Below are positions 14,664 through 21,570 of a stretch of 21,570 bases of DNA, piece after piece. The stretch lies in the NCBI GenBank assembly GCA_046735215.1, contig JBKPSV010000126.1, positions 1 to 21,570 of the forward strand, read 5' to 3'. The stretch is from JAMXLO01 sp046735215 (lineage in GTDB: Bacteria > Pseudomonadota > Alphaproteobacteria > Acetobacterales > Acetobacteraceae). The position numbers were made by a program, and so were the translations under genes. The first letter of the stretch is position 1, and each line of letters begins with the position of its first letter. The notes under the pieces were generated by a model. That model made no database searches. It saw nothing but the letters and a program-made list of their open reading frames with translations, and was not told where the DNA came from.

Positions 14664-15671
14664 CTACTCGGCGAAGACCCGAGCCAGGAATCTGCCGAAG
14701 TCGCGGTTCGACTCGGCTCGAACCGCATCGTCGCGGCCGATCGGATAAGGTCGGCTGCCGGTGCAAAGCCCAAGGATGATCTTGCGCAGGAACGGCCCAG
14801 ACATCGGCAGGCCGGTGTTTTGATCGCGCACGGTTCCACTGCGGGTCACCAGGAAGCGACACCCCGCAAGCTGTCGCCCGATCACCCCGCGCGGCATCCC
14901 GCCGTCCCATTGGTGGACAGCGCCAGGATACGAAATAATGTCGACGTGGCTGCCGCCGGCACGCAGGTCGTTCGCGACCTCCTCGCAGCGTTCCGGGCGC
15001 ATCAACTCATCGTCCGCGCCATACAGCATCAGTAGTGGCGCGCCGGTTGTGCGGCTGTCCGCGAAGCGCGCAATGCAGGGCGCATAGAAGGCAACGTGGC
15101 CGACGAAGCGTCGCCCATCAGGCGACAGCGCTTCGGCCATCTGCGCATACATCGCGTACTCGGTGGCCATGCCGCCATAAGAGAAGCCGGCCAGTGCCAC
15201 GCGGCGCCCGTCGATCTCGGGACGATTGGCAAGATAGTGCAGCGCCGCGTAGGCGTCGGCCACGAACATCGTTTCTGTGATGTGCAGAACGCGATCGATG
15301 AAGCTCGTCGCAAGATCACGCCGGCTGTCGTACGTCTCCACCAACAGGACCGCGATGCCCATCGCAGCAAGCTGCGGCCCGTACTTGGCACGATCGTAGA
15401 TCATTCCAGCCGAGCCATGCAGCATCACCACGGCTGGGATTCCGCGCTTCGGCCGAGAGCCGGCCGGCAGAAATAGCAAGCCGCTGACAGAACGCGCCGG
15501 AGCACTGCCTATGTCATCCGGCGCGAACGGGTCGCTGCTTTGGAACGTAACGCGTTCCTCGCGAACATTGTGCATGGTCGCCGGCTCGGGCCAGGGATTG
15601 ACGATGCGAAAGGACATGGCGGGGTCCGCCCCGATGATCAGAAGCAGTGTGGCAAGGAACAGGCGGCGCAT
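14664..15671 (-). CDS. Secreted dienelactone hydrolase family protein
   Basis: A 335-residue alpha/beta hydrolase. Residues 1-20 (MRRLFLATLLLIIGADPAMS) form a signal peptide, so it probably acts in the periplasm. Signatures are VVMLHGSAGM (81-90), nucleophile Ser164 in AGFSYGGM, the acid in LYGADDELM (Asp220/221) and base His253 in PGAVHQWDG. These match the dienelactone-hydrolase family rather than a true Cys-nucleophile DLH, since Ser replaces Cys. The start at 15671 overlaps the DMT transporter stop by one base (TGATG); a longer frame to 15758 would sit inside the transporter. Possible role: opening lactones or esters outside the cytoplasm. It is the last gene of the PrpD-CaiB-DMT operon. 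Confidence 0.87.
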   Translation of the reverse strand: MRRLFLATLLLIIGADPAMSFRIVNPWPEPATMHNVREERVTFQSSDPFAPDDIGSAPARSVSGLLFLPAGSRPKRGIPAVVMLHGSAGMIYDRAKYGPQLAAMGIAVLLVETYDSRRDLATSFIDRVLHITETMFVADAYAALHYLANRPEIDGRRVALAGFSYGGMATEYAMYAQMAEALSPDGRRFVGHVAFYAPCIARFADSRTTGAPLLMLYGADDELMRPERCEEVANDLRAGGSHVDIISYPGAVHQWDGGMPRGVIGRQLAGCRFLVTRSGTVRDQNTGLPMSGPFLRKIILGLCTGSRPYPIGRDDAVRAESNRDFGRFLARVFAE

Positions 15672-16573
15672 CACGTGGCTTCCTGCCGGCGTCGACGCTC
15701 GCGCAAGGCGATGTAGATCCCGGATGCGATGATCACGCCCGCGCCAAGCCAGGTCCATAGATCCGGAAAATGCCTGAAGATCACGTACCCCAGCACGGCA
15801 CTCCCCACCAGTTCGACATAGCCGAGTGGCGCGATCACCGCCGCCTGGCCTCGCTGAAACGCTTGTATCACCAGATAGTGGCCGAAGCCGCCCAACAGTC
15901 CGAGACTGCTGAACAACAGCCAGTCAATCAGTGATTTCGGCATCACGAAAATGAAGGGCATGACTGCGCTCATCACCAGCGAGCCGAGCAGGGCGGCGAA
16001 TATGATGCCGGTTGCAGCCGGATCGACGCGGCCAACCGAGCGAGTCGCGATCTGATAGAGCGCATATGCAAACGATGATGCCAGGATCAGCAGAACGGCA
16101 GGATCCGCCAGCCCACTGCCGGGACGGATCACCATCAACGCTCCGGCAAAGCCAACCACGACGGCACTCCATCGACGCCATCCGACCTGCTCTCGCAACA
16201 GCGGCACGGAAAGCGCGGTGACGATCAACGGTGAGGTGAAGCCGATCGCCGAAGCGGTCGCAAGTGGAACGCTGCCGATCGCCATGACGAACACAAGATT
16301 GCTGACCAGCATCAGCATGGATCGGCTGATCTGCAGAAACGGTCGGCGTGTGCGGAACAGCGTCCATCGGTATACGGGCAGAAACACTGCCAGCATGAAG
16401 ATCAGATGGCCGGTGAAGCGCGCCCAGGTGATCTGCGCTGCCGGATAGTTGGGTGAGAGCAGCTTCACCGCGGCGTTCATGAACGGAAACGTCGAGACGC
16501 CTGCGCACATCAGCAGGATGCCGCTCAGGGCGTCCGGCATGCGCCGGAACCCGTCCGCAAGAGTGTGGAACAT
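15671..16573 (-). CDS. DMT-superfamily (EamA) transporter
   Basis: A 300-residue inner-membrane protein with about ten hydrophobic helices arranged as two EamA repeats of five, the usual size. Typical stretches are GVSTFPFMNAAVKLL (25-39), ITWARFTGHLIFML, IGFTSPLIVTALSVPLLREQVGWRRW (repeat 1 end) and PLGYVELVGSAVLGYVIFRHFPDLWTWLGAGVIIASGIYIALRE (split across repeat 2). The C-terminal tail is basic (RERRRRQEAT). Relatives export amino acids, metabolites or drugs. No good ribosome-binding site precedes 16573; Met at 16540 is an alternative. It lies 25 bases after the CaiB gene and is coupled to the hydrolase gene downstream, suggesting movement of a pathway compound. Confidence 0.9.
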   Translation of the reverse strand: MFHTLADGFRRMPDALSGILLMCAGVSTFPFMNAAVKLLSPNYPAAQITWARFTGHLIFMLAVFLPVYRWTLFRTRRPFLQISRSMLMLVSNLVFVMAIGSVPLATASAIGFTSPLIVTALSVPLLREQVGWRRWSAVVVGFAGALMVIRPGSGLADPAVLLILASSFAYALYQIATRSVGRVDPAATGIIFAALLGSLVMSAVMPFIFVMPKSLIDWLLFSSLGLLGGFGHYLVIQAFQRGQAAVIAPLGYVELVGSAVLGYVIFRHFPDLWTWLGAGVIIASGIYIALRERRRRQEAT

Positions 16574-16598
16574 CAGACGCCGCGCGCAAGAGTCGAAG

Positions 16599-17816
16599 CT
16601 ATATCACCTTCCGCTCATGCAGATCTCTGATCTGCTCCGCGGTATATCCCAACCTTCCGAGCACCTGGTGGTTATCCGCGCCGAGTTCTGGCGCAATGCC
16701 GATCTGCGCCGGCGTCTCAGAGAAGTGCCACGGCGTGCCGTGCACCTTCAGCGTCTTGCCGTACTTCGGATAGTCGACCTCGGCAACGTAGCCATTCGCT
16801 ATGACATCGGGATCGTTCGATGCCTCCAGCAGCGTGTTGATCGGCGCCGCCACGATGTCGGCCGCGCGCAGACCTGCCACCCAGTCGTCACGCCCGCCGG
16901 TGGCGAACAGCTCGTCCAGCGTGCGCAGCAAGGTTTCCCGCTTCTCATCGGAGTTGATGATCACGCCCAGATCGCCGAATCCCGCCCGTTCCAGCGCATC
17001 ATAGAACCCGAGCGAGGTCATCGCCGTCTTCCACGCCCGCCCACCATTCAACTGAAACACCAGTGGCTTTCCGTCGCGATCATTGAAGCTGGCACTGAGC
17101 CCCGGGCGATCGGGCGTTCCTGTCACGCGCGCCTGACCGGTCACCGGATTGCGGTCGCGCCACATGGTCGTGGTCAGCGTCCATCCCATCAGCCTGATCT
17201 GCCCACCGAGCAAGGAGCAGTCGACCTTCTGCCCGATACCGGTGGCGCGGGCGTGAGTCAGCGCAGCGAGTGCGCCGCCGAAGGCCAGGATGGCACAGGT
17301 CTCGTCGGCGACGGACACAATCCCGGTGCGCAATGGCTGGCCCGGCGTGGAATACGCCTCGGCGATGCCGCCCAGCGCCTGTGCCATCGAATCGGTGCCC
17401 GGAAGATGTGCGTTCGGTCCGTTCGGGCCATAGCCGGAGATCGAGATATACACGAGCCGCGGGTTGACCTTGCGCAGTTCCTCATAGCCGAACCCGTTCT
17501 TCTCTGCCGCGCCAGGGCGAAAATTCTGGCCGAAAATATCGGCCTGGGCCACCAGCCGGCGGAGGATCTCGCGTCCATCCTCCGACTTCAGGTTCAGGGT
17601 GACGCTCTTCACGCCGCGGTTGTTGGTTTCGAAATAGGTGCTGGGCAAGCCGGGCAATACCGTGGAGCCGCGCGAGTTGTCGCCACCCTCGGGCACTTCG
17701 ATCTTGATGACCTCGGCGCCAAGATCCGCCATCAGCATATAGGGAACGGTGCCCGCCTGCGCGGTGGAGCAGGCGACGACCTTGACGCCCTGCAATGGAC
17801 CATGGGGATTTGCCAT
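16599..17816 (-). CDS. CaiB/BaiF family (class III) CoA-transferase
   Basis: A 405-residue CoA-transferase, normal length. Signatures are the N-terminal PLQGVKVVACS (7-17), MADLGAEVIKIEVPEGGD (29-46), NNRGVKSVTLNLKSEDG (65-81) and the active-site region GYGPNGPNAHLPGTDSMAQALGG, with catalytic Asp142 that would carry the acyl/CoA intermediates. It activates a carboxylic acid using another thioester as donor, cytoplasmic. Substrates in this family range from carnitine and oxalate to mesaconate, itaconate and benzylsuccinate, so none is named. It starts one base after the MmgE/PrpD stop and is probably co-translated with it, which suggests that the PrpD-like enzyme works on the same acid or its CoA ester. 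Confidence 0.93.
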   Translation of the reverse strand: MANPHGPLQGVKVVACSTAQAGTVPYMLMADLGAEVIKIEVPEGGDNSRGSTVLPGLPSTYFETNNRGVKSVTLNLKSEDGREILRRLVAQADIFGQNFRPGAAEKNGFGYEELRKVNPRLVYISISGYGPNGPNAHLPGTDSMAQALGGIAEAYSTPGQPLRTGIVSVADETCAILAFGGALAALTHARATGIGQKVDCSLLGGQIRLMGWTLTTTMWRDRNPVTGQARVTGTPDRPGLSASFNDRDGKPLVFQLNGGRAWKTAMTSLGFYDALERAGFGDLGVIINSDEKRETLLRTLDELFATGGRDDWVAGLRAADIVAAPINTLLEASNDPDVIANGYVAEVDYPKYGKTLKVHGTPWHFSETPAQIGIAPELGADNHQVLGRLGYTAEQIRDLHERKVI

Positions 17817-17817
17817 T

Positions 17818-19176
17818 TCAAACGACCTCCAGCGTGCGGAGCAATGTGGCGACGTTCGGCGCGGTGCGGAAGTCGTGTATCTGCCGCAGGCTCGCTTCGA
17901 CCCTCTGCTGATCGAGCCCCGCGGCGGGCGTCAGCGCGCGATATTTTGCATCGACGTCGCTCCACGCAATGCCGAGTGTCGCTGCACCCTTGGGCACATG
18001 CACTGTGTTGCTCAGCGTGCGGCCGTCGCGCATACGAATAGTAACGGTTGCGCCCTGCCTGAAGCGAGGATCTGCTTGTGTCGGTTCAAGGCGCACGCGA
18101 TCGATCAAGCGATGGATCGCCGGGTCGGTGATCTTGGGCAATCCCGCGTGCTGCCAGGAGAATGTCTGATCGGCCACACCTGCCGCGGCGAAATAAGCCG
18201 GGCTGTGTGCCATATCGATCAGGCTCCGCGGGTGCAGCGGCCCGCCCAGCCGCATCATTCCAGGCCGTGCTATTGTGATACCTTCAACGTCGGGTTCCGT
18301 TACATTGCCCTCACGCGCCGCCTTGGCGGCGGCTTCGGCGATCGCGTGGTACGGGTGTCCGCCGGGCACCAGCTTGATCGCCATATCCGTGCAGATGTCC
18401 CAACTGACACCCAACTCACGCGTCGCGACGGCTGCACCTGTGGTCCCGTCAACACCGCCGACAGCTTCGAAGAACCCTTGCGGTGCCTCCAGCACGCGTT
18501 CCTCGCACTGATAGCCACGCTGCGCCGCAAGCGCCGCATTGACGCCCAGCATTGTCGCCAGCCCAGCGTGATACTCGCGCGCAACCGAGGTGTCCGCTGC
18601 GGTCGCCAGTCCGCCGATCGACGTCGCCGACAACGCGATTGCCCGCGTCATCTGCACCGCATCGAGCTCCAGCAGTCGCGCCGCTGCGACGGCGGCCGCA
18701 AACACTGCGCCGTGGCAACCGTGGAAGCCACGCTGACGGAAACCCGGCGTGATAGCCTCACCGATCCGGCCTGCCGCTTCATAGCCGCAGACGATCGCCG
18801 CGAGCACGGCTTCTCCATTGGCGCCGGTGCGTTCGGCAACCGCCAGCGAAACGGCGGTGCAGGGCGTGCCGGCATGGACGATGTTGCGCAGATCGCTGTC
18901 GTCCGACGCCGCCGCGTCACTCATCACCGCGTTGACCTGCGCAGCATCGGCAACCGAGGTGCGCGCGTTGGGCTCGAACCACACCGACGCCTCGGCGCGA
19001 CCGCCACGGTCCATCGCCAACTCACGCACAATGTGCGCTGACTCGATCCGCCTGCCTGCCGCCGCACTCGCGAGGGTACTGGCGATCAACATTGCAGCGT
19101 AGTCCAACGCCTGCGACGGCAAATCCGCCACCGTCGTCCGGCATAGAAACTCGGCGAGTTGGCGGGCGACGGTCAT
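17818..19176 (-). CDS. MmgE/PrpD family protein
   Basis: A 452-residue member of the MmgE/PrpD family, which contains 2-methylcitrate dehydratase, cis-aconitate decarboxylase and many uncharacterised lyases or isomerases. Signatures are the N-terminal helical bundle (LPSQALDYAAMLIASTLASAAAG, about 19-41), NAVMSDAAASDDSDL (the family's N..A.HA.D.DD region, about 82-96), VCGYEAAGRIGEA (128-140) and GCHGAVFAAAVAAARLLELD (about 152-171). The start at 19176 has AGGAG 9 bases upstream; a longer frame to 19233 reaches into the divergent promoter. The full cis-aconitate or methylcitrate pathway (PrpB, PrpC) is absent, so a propionate role is not supported. First gene of a four-gene operon. Confidence 0.9.
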   Translation of the reverse strand: MTVARQLAEFLCRTTVADLPSQALDYAAMLIASTLASAAAGRRIESAHIVRELAMDRGGRAEASVWFEPNARTSVADAAQVNAVMSDAAASDDSDLRNIVHAGTPCTAVSLAVAERTGANGEAVLAAIVCGYEAAGRIGEAITPGFRQRGFHGCHGAVFAAAVAAARLLELDAVQMTRAIALSATSIGGLATAADTSVAREYHAGLATMLGVNAALAAQRGYQCEERVLEAPQGFFEAVGGVDGTTGAAVATRELGVSWDICTDMAIKLVPGGHPYHAIAEAAAKAAREGNVTEPDVEGITIARPGMMRLGGPLHPRSLIDMAHSPAYFAAAGVADQTFSWQHAGLPKITDPAIHRLIDRVRLEPTQADPRFRQGATVTIRMRDGRTLSNTVHVPKGAATLGIAWSDVDAKYRALTPAAGLDQQRVEASLRQIHDFRTAPNVATLLRTLEVV

Positions 19177-19253
19177 CGTCTTGCTCCTGCTGGGTTTGAC
19201 CGAAAGGCGGATTTTCTCCAGCCTGGAGCACAACCAGGAGAAGGAGGACGTCC
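19177..19253. promoter_or_regulatory. Divergent promoter region with perfect 13-base palindrome
   Basis: 77 bases between the PrpD-led operon (minus) and the VOC gene (plus). CTCCAG (19216-19221), one base, then CTGGAG (19223-19228) is a perfect 6-1-6 palindrome near the middle, a good operator candidate controlling both directions. AAGGAGG at 19241-19247 is the ribosome-binding site of the VOC gene and AGGAG on the other strand that of PrpD. A TTGACC at 19196-19201 may be a -35 box, but no good -10 follows. Confidence 0.4.
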
Positions 19254-19610
19254 ATGGCTTTCACAGTCCAGCACGTGCATCTGAAAACTCCCGATCCGCA
19301 GAAGACGGCACAGTTCTATATCGACAACTTCGGTGCGACGGTGAAAGGGGATATCCCCGGACGCGGCATACGGGTCGATTTGCACGGCCTCCAGCTCAAC
19401 ATCACCACGCTGATCTCCGCGCAAAACCACGAGCAGCATTACGGCATCGAACACATGGCGCTGGAGACCAACGACTATGCTGGTACTCTGGCGCAGCTCC
19501 GTCGTAACGGTGTCCGTATCCTGGAGGAACTGCCGCCCAACAATGGCAGGCACGTTGCGTTTGTCGAATGCCCCGATGGTGCACAGATGGAGGTCATCGA
19601 GCGGACCTAG
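19254..19610 (+). CDS. VOC (glyoxalase/bleomycin resistance/dioxygenase) fold protein
   Basis: A 118-residue single-domain VOC protein with the beta-alpha-beta-beta-beta repeat. Probable metal ligands are His9 in QHVHLKT, His67 in IEHMALET and Glu113 in QMEVIE, the usual His-His-Glu pattern. The sequence FYIDNFGATVKGDIPGRGIRVDL and FVECPDGAQMEVIE follow family style. It has a strong AAGGAGG site before the ATG and is transcribed away from the PrpD operon. Possible roles are a lyase, isomerase or epimerase such as methylmalonyl-CoA epimerase-type chemistry; the short length and missing strong specificity motifs do not allow a choice. Its stop overlaps the convergent MetE-like gene by 4 bases. 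Confidence 0.9.
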   Translation: MAFTVQHVHLKTPDPQKTAQFYIDNFGATVKGDIPGRGIRVDLHGLQLNITTLISAQNHEQHYGIEHMALETNDYAGTLAQLRRNGVRILEELPPNNGRHVAFVECPDGAQMEVIERT

Positions 19611-20821
19611 CGCCACAGCTCCTTGCTGGCCAGTGCGGCACCCTGAGCGAGCGCCTCCAGCTTCGCCCAGGCGATGTCTGCGTGCAGGCGCCCGCCGAGA
19701 CCACAATCGGTGGAGGCGATTACTCGTTCTCGTCCCACCAGTTTGGCAAACCGCACGATGCGTTCGGCGACCAGTTCAGGGTGCTCGACCACGTTGGTTG
19801 CGTGGCTGACGACGCCGGGCAGGATGACCTTGCCGTCCGGCAGCTTTACATCCTGCCACACGCGGTATTCGTGCTCATGGCGCACATTGCCGGCTTCAAA
19901 TGAATAGGCGCCGGCGTTGATCGCCAGCATCACATCGATGATGTCGCGCATTGGAATGTCCGTGGTATGCGGGCCATGCCAGCTGCCCCAGCAGAGATGG
20001 AAGCGGATCCGATCCGGCGGCAGCCCCTTGATCGCCTCGTTCAGCGCCTCCACCCGCAGCATGGTGAATTTCTTGTACTCCGCGACGCTGGGCTCCGGAT
20101 TGATCTGATCCCAATTCTCGGCGATCGACGGGTCGTCGAGTTGCAACACGAGCCCGGCGTCGATGATCGCCTTGTATTCCTCGCGCAGCGCGTTCGCACA
20201 GGCGAACATGAACTCCTGTTCGGTCTTGTAGTAGCGATTGGCAATGCGGCAGGCACTGCCGGGCGCGATCGCGGTCATGAATCCTTCCGCCACTCCGTTC
20301 GCCTGCAGCGCCGCTTTGCAGTTGGCGATATCGCGAGCAATTGCATCCTGGCCGATATACGTGATCGGGCCGACGCACATGGGCCAGTTCGGGGCGCGCG
20401 GACCGGTGGTGATGCCGGACTCAGGATCAGAATAAGCGGCGGCAAAGCGTTGCCGATCGCGCCGGTCGGAAAAGCTGGTCAGCGCCACCTGGCCAGGCTG
20501 CGATCGGTGCGGCGCCATGTCGTAAAGCGCCGGCCCATGTGGATCGAGGCCGCCGAGCCGACTGAACGAATAATGCCACCATGCGCCGTAATTGACGCGG
20601 TGGCCCATCGACTTGCCGTATTCGCCATCACCCGGCACGTCCACGCCAAGGTCTTTCTGCCGCCGCACCACGTCCACCACGGCGCCCTGCAGCTGCTGCT
20701 GAAATTGTGCCTCGCTGACATCGCCGCCTGATTGCCGCGTCTGATTCGCTGCGATCAGGGAGTCGGGACGCGGCAGGCTGCCGGCGTGGCTGGTGATGAT
20801 GCGATCACGGCTGTCCCTCAT
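19607..20821 (-). CDS. Cobalamin-independent methionine synthase (MetE C-terminal domain) family protein
   Basis: A 404-residue protein equal to a stand-alone MetE C-terminal barrel (full MetE is about 750). The zinc ligands of the family are present: His275 and Cys277 in RFHLCWGSW, Glu309 in SFEAGN, Cys373 in STDCGLGG. The N-terminal MRDSRDRIITSHAGSLPRP is typical of the short 'methionine synthase II' proteins, which include epoxyalkane:coenzyme M transferase and many unassigned methyl- or thiol-transfer enzymes. Because the folate-binding N-terminal MetE half is absent, ordinary homocysteine methylation is unlikely. The start at 20821 has AAGGAG 8 bases upstream and overlaps the LysR gene by 17 bases, so the regulator and enzyme are co-transcribed. 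Activity: alkylation of a thiol (known for family); substrate unknown. Confidence 0.88.
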   Translation of the reverse strand: MRDSRDRIITSHAGSLPRPDSLIAANQTRQSGGDVSEAQFQQQLQGAVVDVVRRQKDLGVDVPGDGEYGKSMGHRVNYGAWWHYSFSRLGGLDPHGPALYDMAPHRSQPGQVALTSFSDRRDRQRFAAAYSDPESGITTGPRAPNWPMCVGPITYIGQDAIARDIANCKAALQANGVAEGFMTAIAPGSACRIANRYYKTEQEFMFACANALREEYKAIIDAGLVLQLDDPSIAENWDQINPEPSVAEYKKFTMLRVEALNEAIKGLPPDRIRFHLCWGSWHGPHTTDIPMRDIIDVMLAINAGAYSFEAGNVRHEHEYRVWQDVKLPDGKVILPGVVSHATNVVEHPELVAERIVRFAKLVGRERVIASTDCGLGGRLHADIAWAKLEALAQGAALASKELWR

Positions 20822-21570
20822 CGGTCCGCTCCTTCGCTAACTGCTCGATACGGCGCGCCGCGCGCGCCAGCAGCGACCGGCACCAAGCGTGGCCTCGGCG
20901 GGCATCGGCGGCAAGGCTCCAATATGCATCGATCGCCAGATGCCGGTCGGCGTAAGCAAGCTCGACGATGCGCAGAGCGCGCCAGTGCAGCAGTTCGTTC
21001 GCGACCTTGCGCGGGACCAGCGCGACGCAGTCGGCTTTCTCGACCACCGCTCCGAGTACCAGGAAATCCGGCAGGGTGCAGACCCGCCGGGTTTCCAGCA
21101 CCGAGGTCGGCTGCATCAACATGCGCAGCCGTTCAGAGACCGCCGGGTTGCGTTGGAACGCAGCGTGGCGCAGCCGGCGAAACGCCTCCGGTGTGATACG
21201 GGCCGGGATCGTCTTATTGCTTGCTCCTATGATGCAGACGACGTCATCCTGCCACAACGGCATGACACCGACACGCTTGCCAAGCGTCTGGCCAAAGGCG
21301 CGCGGGCCAATCATGAAATCGACGCGCGCAAGATCATCGGCATGGTGCACCGCGCCTGCGACGAACTCGAACACGACGCCTGGTGCCTCGATTGCCGCGA
21401 TCTCCGCCAGGATGGGCGCCAACAGCAGTGCAACATAATCTGCTGTGCTGATGACCACGTGCAGCTCTTCGTTCGCGGCCTCGAACGGGCGCTGCGGGCG
21501 CAGCAGTGTGTCGAGCTCTGCCAGCGCTGCTTGCAGCGGCACCGCCAACCCTGTGGCGCGTTCGGTCAAT
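20805..21570 (-). CDS. LysR-family transcriptional regulator, effector-binding domain (5' partial)
   Basis: The frame runs off the right edge, so only about the last 255 residues are present and the helix-turn-helix lies outside. The visible start LTERATGLAVPLQAALAELDTLL matches the end of the LysR winged helix and linker helix (family pattern LTERA..L..PL..AL). The effector-binding domain follows, with LHVVISTADYVALLLAPILAEIAAIEAPGVVFEF (first strand and helix), PLWQDDVVCII and VALVPRKVANEL. Residue choices match uncharacterised LysR regulators of catabolic genes; the effector is unknown. It is on the same strand as the MetE-like gene, which it overlaps by 17 bases, unlike the common divergent arrangement, so it may regulate its own operon. 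Confidence 0.87.
   Translation of the reverse strand, partial: LTERATGLAVPLQAALAELDTLLRPQRPFEAANEELHVVISTADYVALLLAPILAEIAAIEAPGVVFEFVAGAVHHADDLARVDFMIGPRAFGQTLGKRVGVMPLWQDDVVCIIGASNKTIPARITPEAFRRLRHAAFQRNPAVSERLRMLMQPTSVLETRRVCTLPDFLVLGAVVEKADCVALVPRKVANELLHWRALRIVELAYADRHLAIDAYWSLAADARRGHAWCRSLLARAARRIEQLAKERTDEGQP

Noticed and set aside
16449..18041. 530-residue open frame on the plus strand
   Set aside because: It lies antisense to the CaiB and DMT genes, which have clear family motifs; long antisense frames are common at this GC content.
17749..19041. 430-residue open frame on the plus strand
   Set aside because: It is antisense to the MmgE/PrpD gene, has Cys/Arg/His-rich composition and no family resemblance.
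17818..19176. Methylcitrate cycle gene prpD
   Set aside because: No prpB or prpC nearby and the partner is a CaiB-type CoA-transferase, so only family-level naming is supported.
19607..20821. Methionine synthase metE
   Set aside because: The N-terminal half of MetE is absent, so methionine synthesis is not supported.
1..21570. Mobile element, CRISPR array or tRNA-linked island
   Set aside because: No transposase, integrase, repeat-spacer pattern, long terminal repeat or tRNA could be seen.

Overview
This is a gene-dense, high-GC (about 60-65 % by eye) stretch of bacterial chromosome that looks like an accessory catabolic region. The gene set (assimilatory sulfite reductase, MHS-family symporter, CaiB/BaiF and two-subunit CoA-transferases, MmgE/PrpD, SCP-x-type thiolase with a DUF35 partner, an 'Abhydrolase_10' protein, a Tat-like exported binding protein) and the codon use suggest an alphaproteobacterium, plausibly Acetobacteraceae/Rhodospirillales. 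That placement is inferred from gene style, not from a marker gene. I saw no tRNA, rRNA, transposase, integrase, phage gene or CRISPR array. No gene-free stretch exceeds 300 bases; the largest gap is 188 bases (14476-14663).

Layout. (1) 1-985: the 3' end of a cysI-type sulfite reductase, a small membrane protein 7 bases after it, and a convergent small hypothetical gene. (2) 1061-3179: a divergent pair, a crotonase-family protein (minus) and an enolase-superfamily acid-sugar dehydratase (plus), sharing a 64-base promoter region. (3) 7630-3173, minus: a compact operon of CoA-transferase subunits A and B, an exported ABC solute-binding protein and a large alpha/beta hydrolase. (4) 7763-11135, plus: an MBL-fold protein, an MHS symporter, a small alpha/beta hydrolase and a small lipoprotein. 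(5) 11721-11137, minus: a helix-turn-helix/coiled-coil hypothetical, divergent from (6) 11843-13449, plus: a thiolase-fold protein without the catalytic cysteines and its DUF35 zinc-ribbon/OB partner. (7) 14475-13466, minus: two tandem paralogous lipoproteins. (8) 19176-14664, minus: MmgE/PrpD, CaiB/BaiF CoA-transferase, DMT transporter and a secreted dienelactone-hydrolase-like protein. (9) 19254-19610, plus: a VOC-fold protein divergent from (8). (10) 21570-19607, minus: a LysR regulator (cut by the window edge) overlapping a MetE-C-domain methyltransferase-like gene.

How the genes may work together (inference). Carboxylic substrates are imported (binding protein, MHS symporter), ester or lactone bonds are hydrolysed (three alpha/beta hydrolases), acids are activated as CoA thioesters (two CoA-transferase systems) and processed by crotonase, MmgE/PrpD and enolase-type lyases. 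The carbon chain may be cut by the thiolase-fold/DUF35 pair, whose residues resemble the Ltp2-ChsH2 retro-aldolase of steroid side-chain degradation more than a true thiolase. The substrate cannot be named from sequence alone. The most interesting points are several enzymes whose family-defining catalytic residues are replaced (crotonase, thiolase, first metal ligand of the enolase-superfamily protein), a binding protein with no permease in the window, and the LysR/MetE-like overlap.
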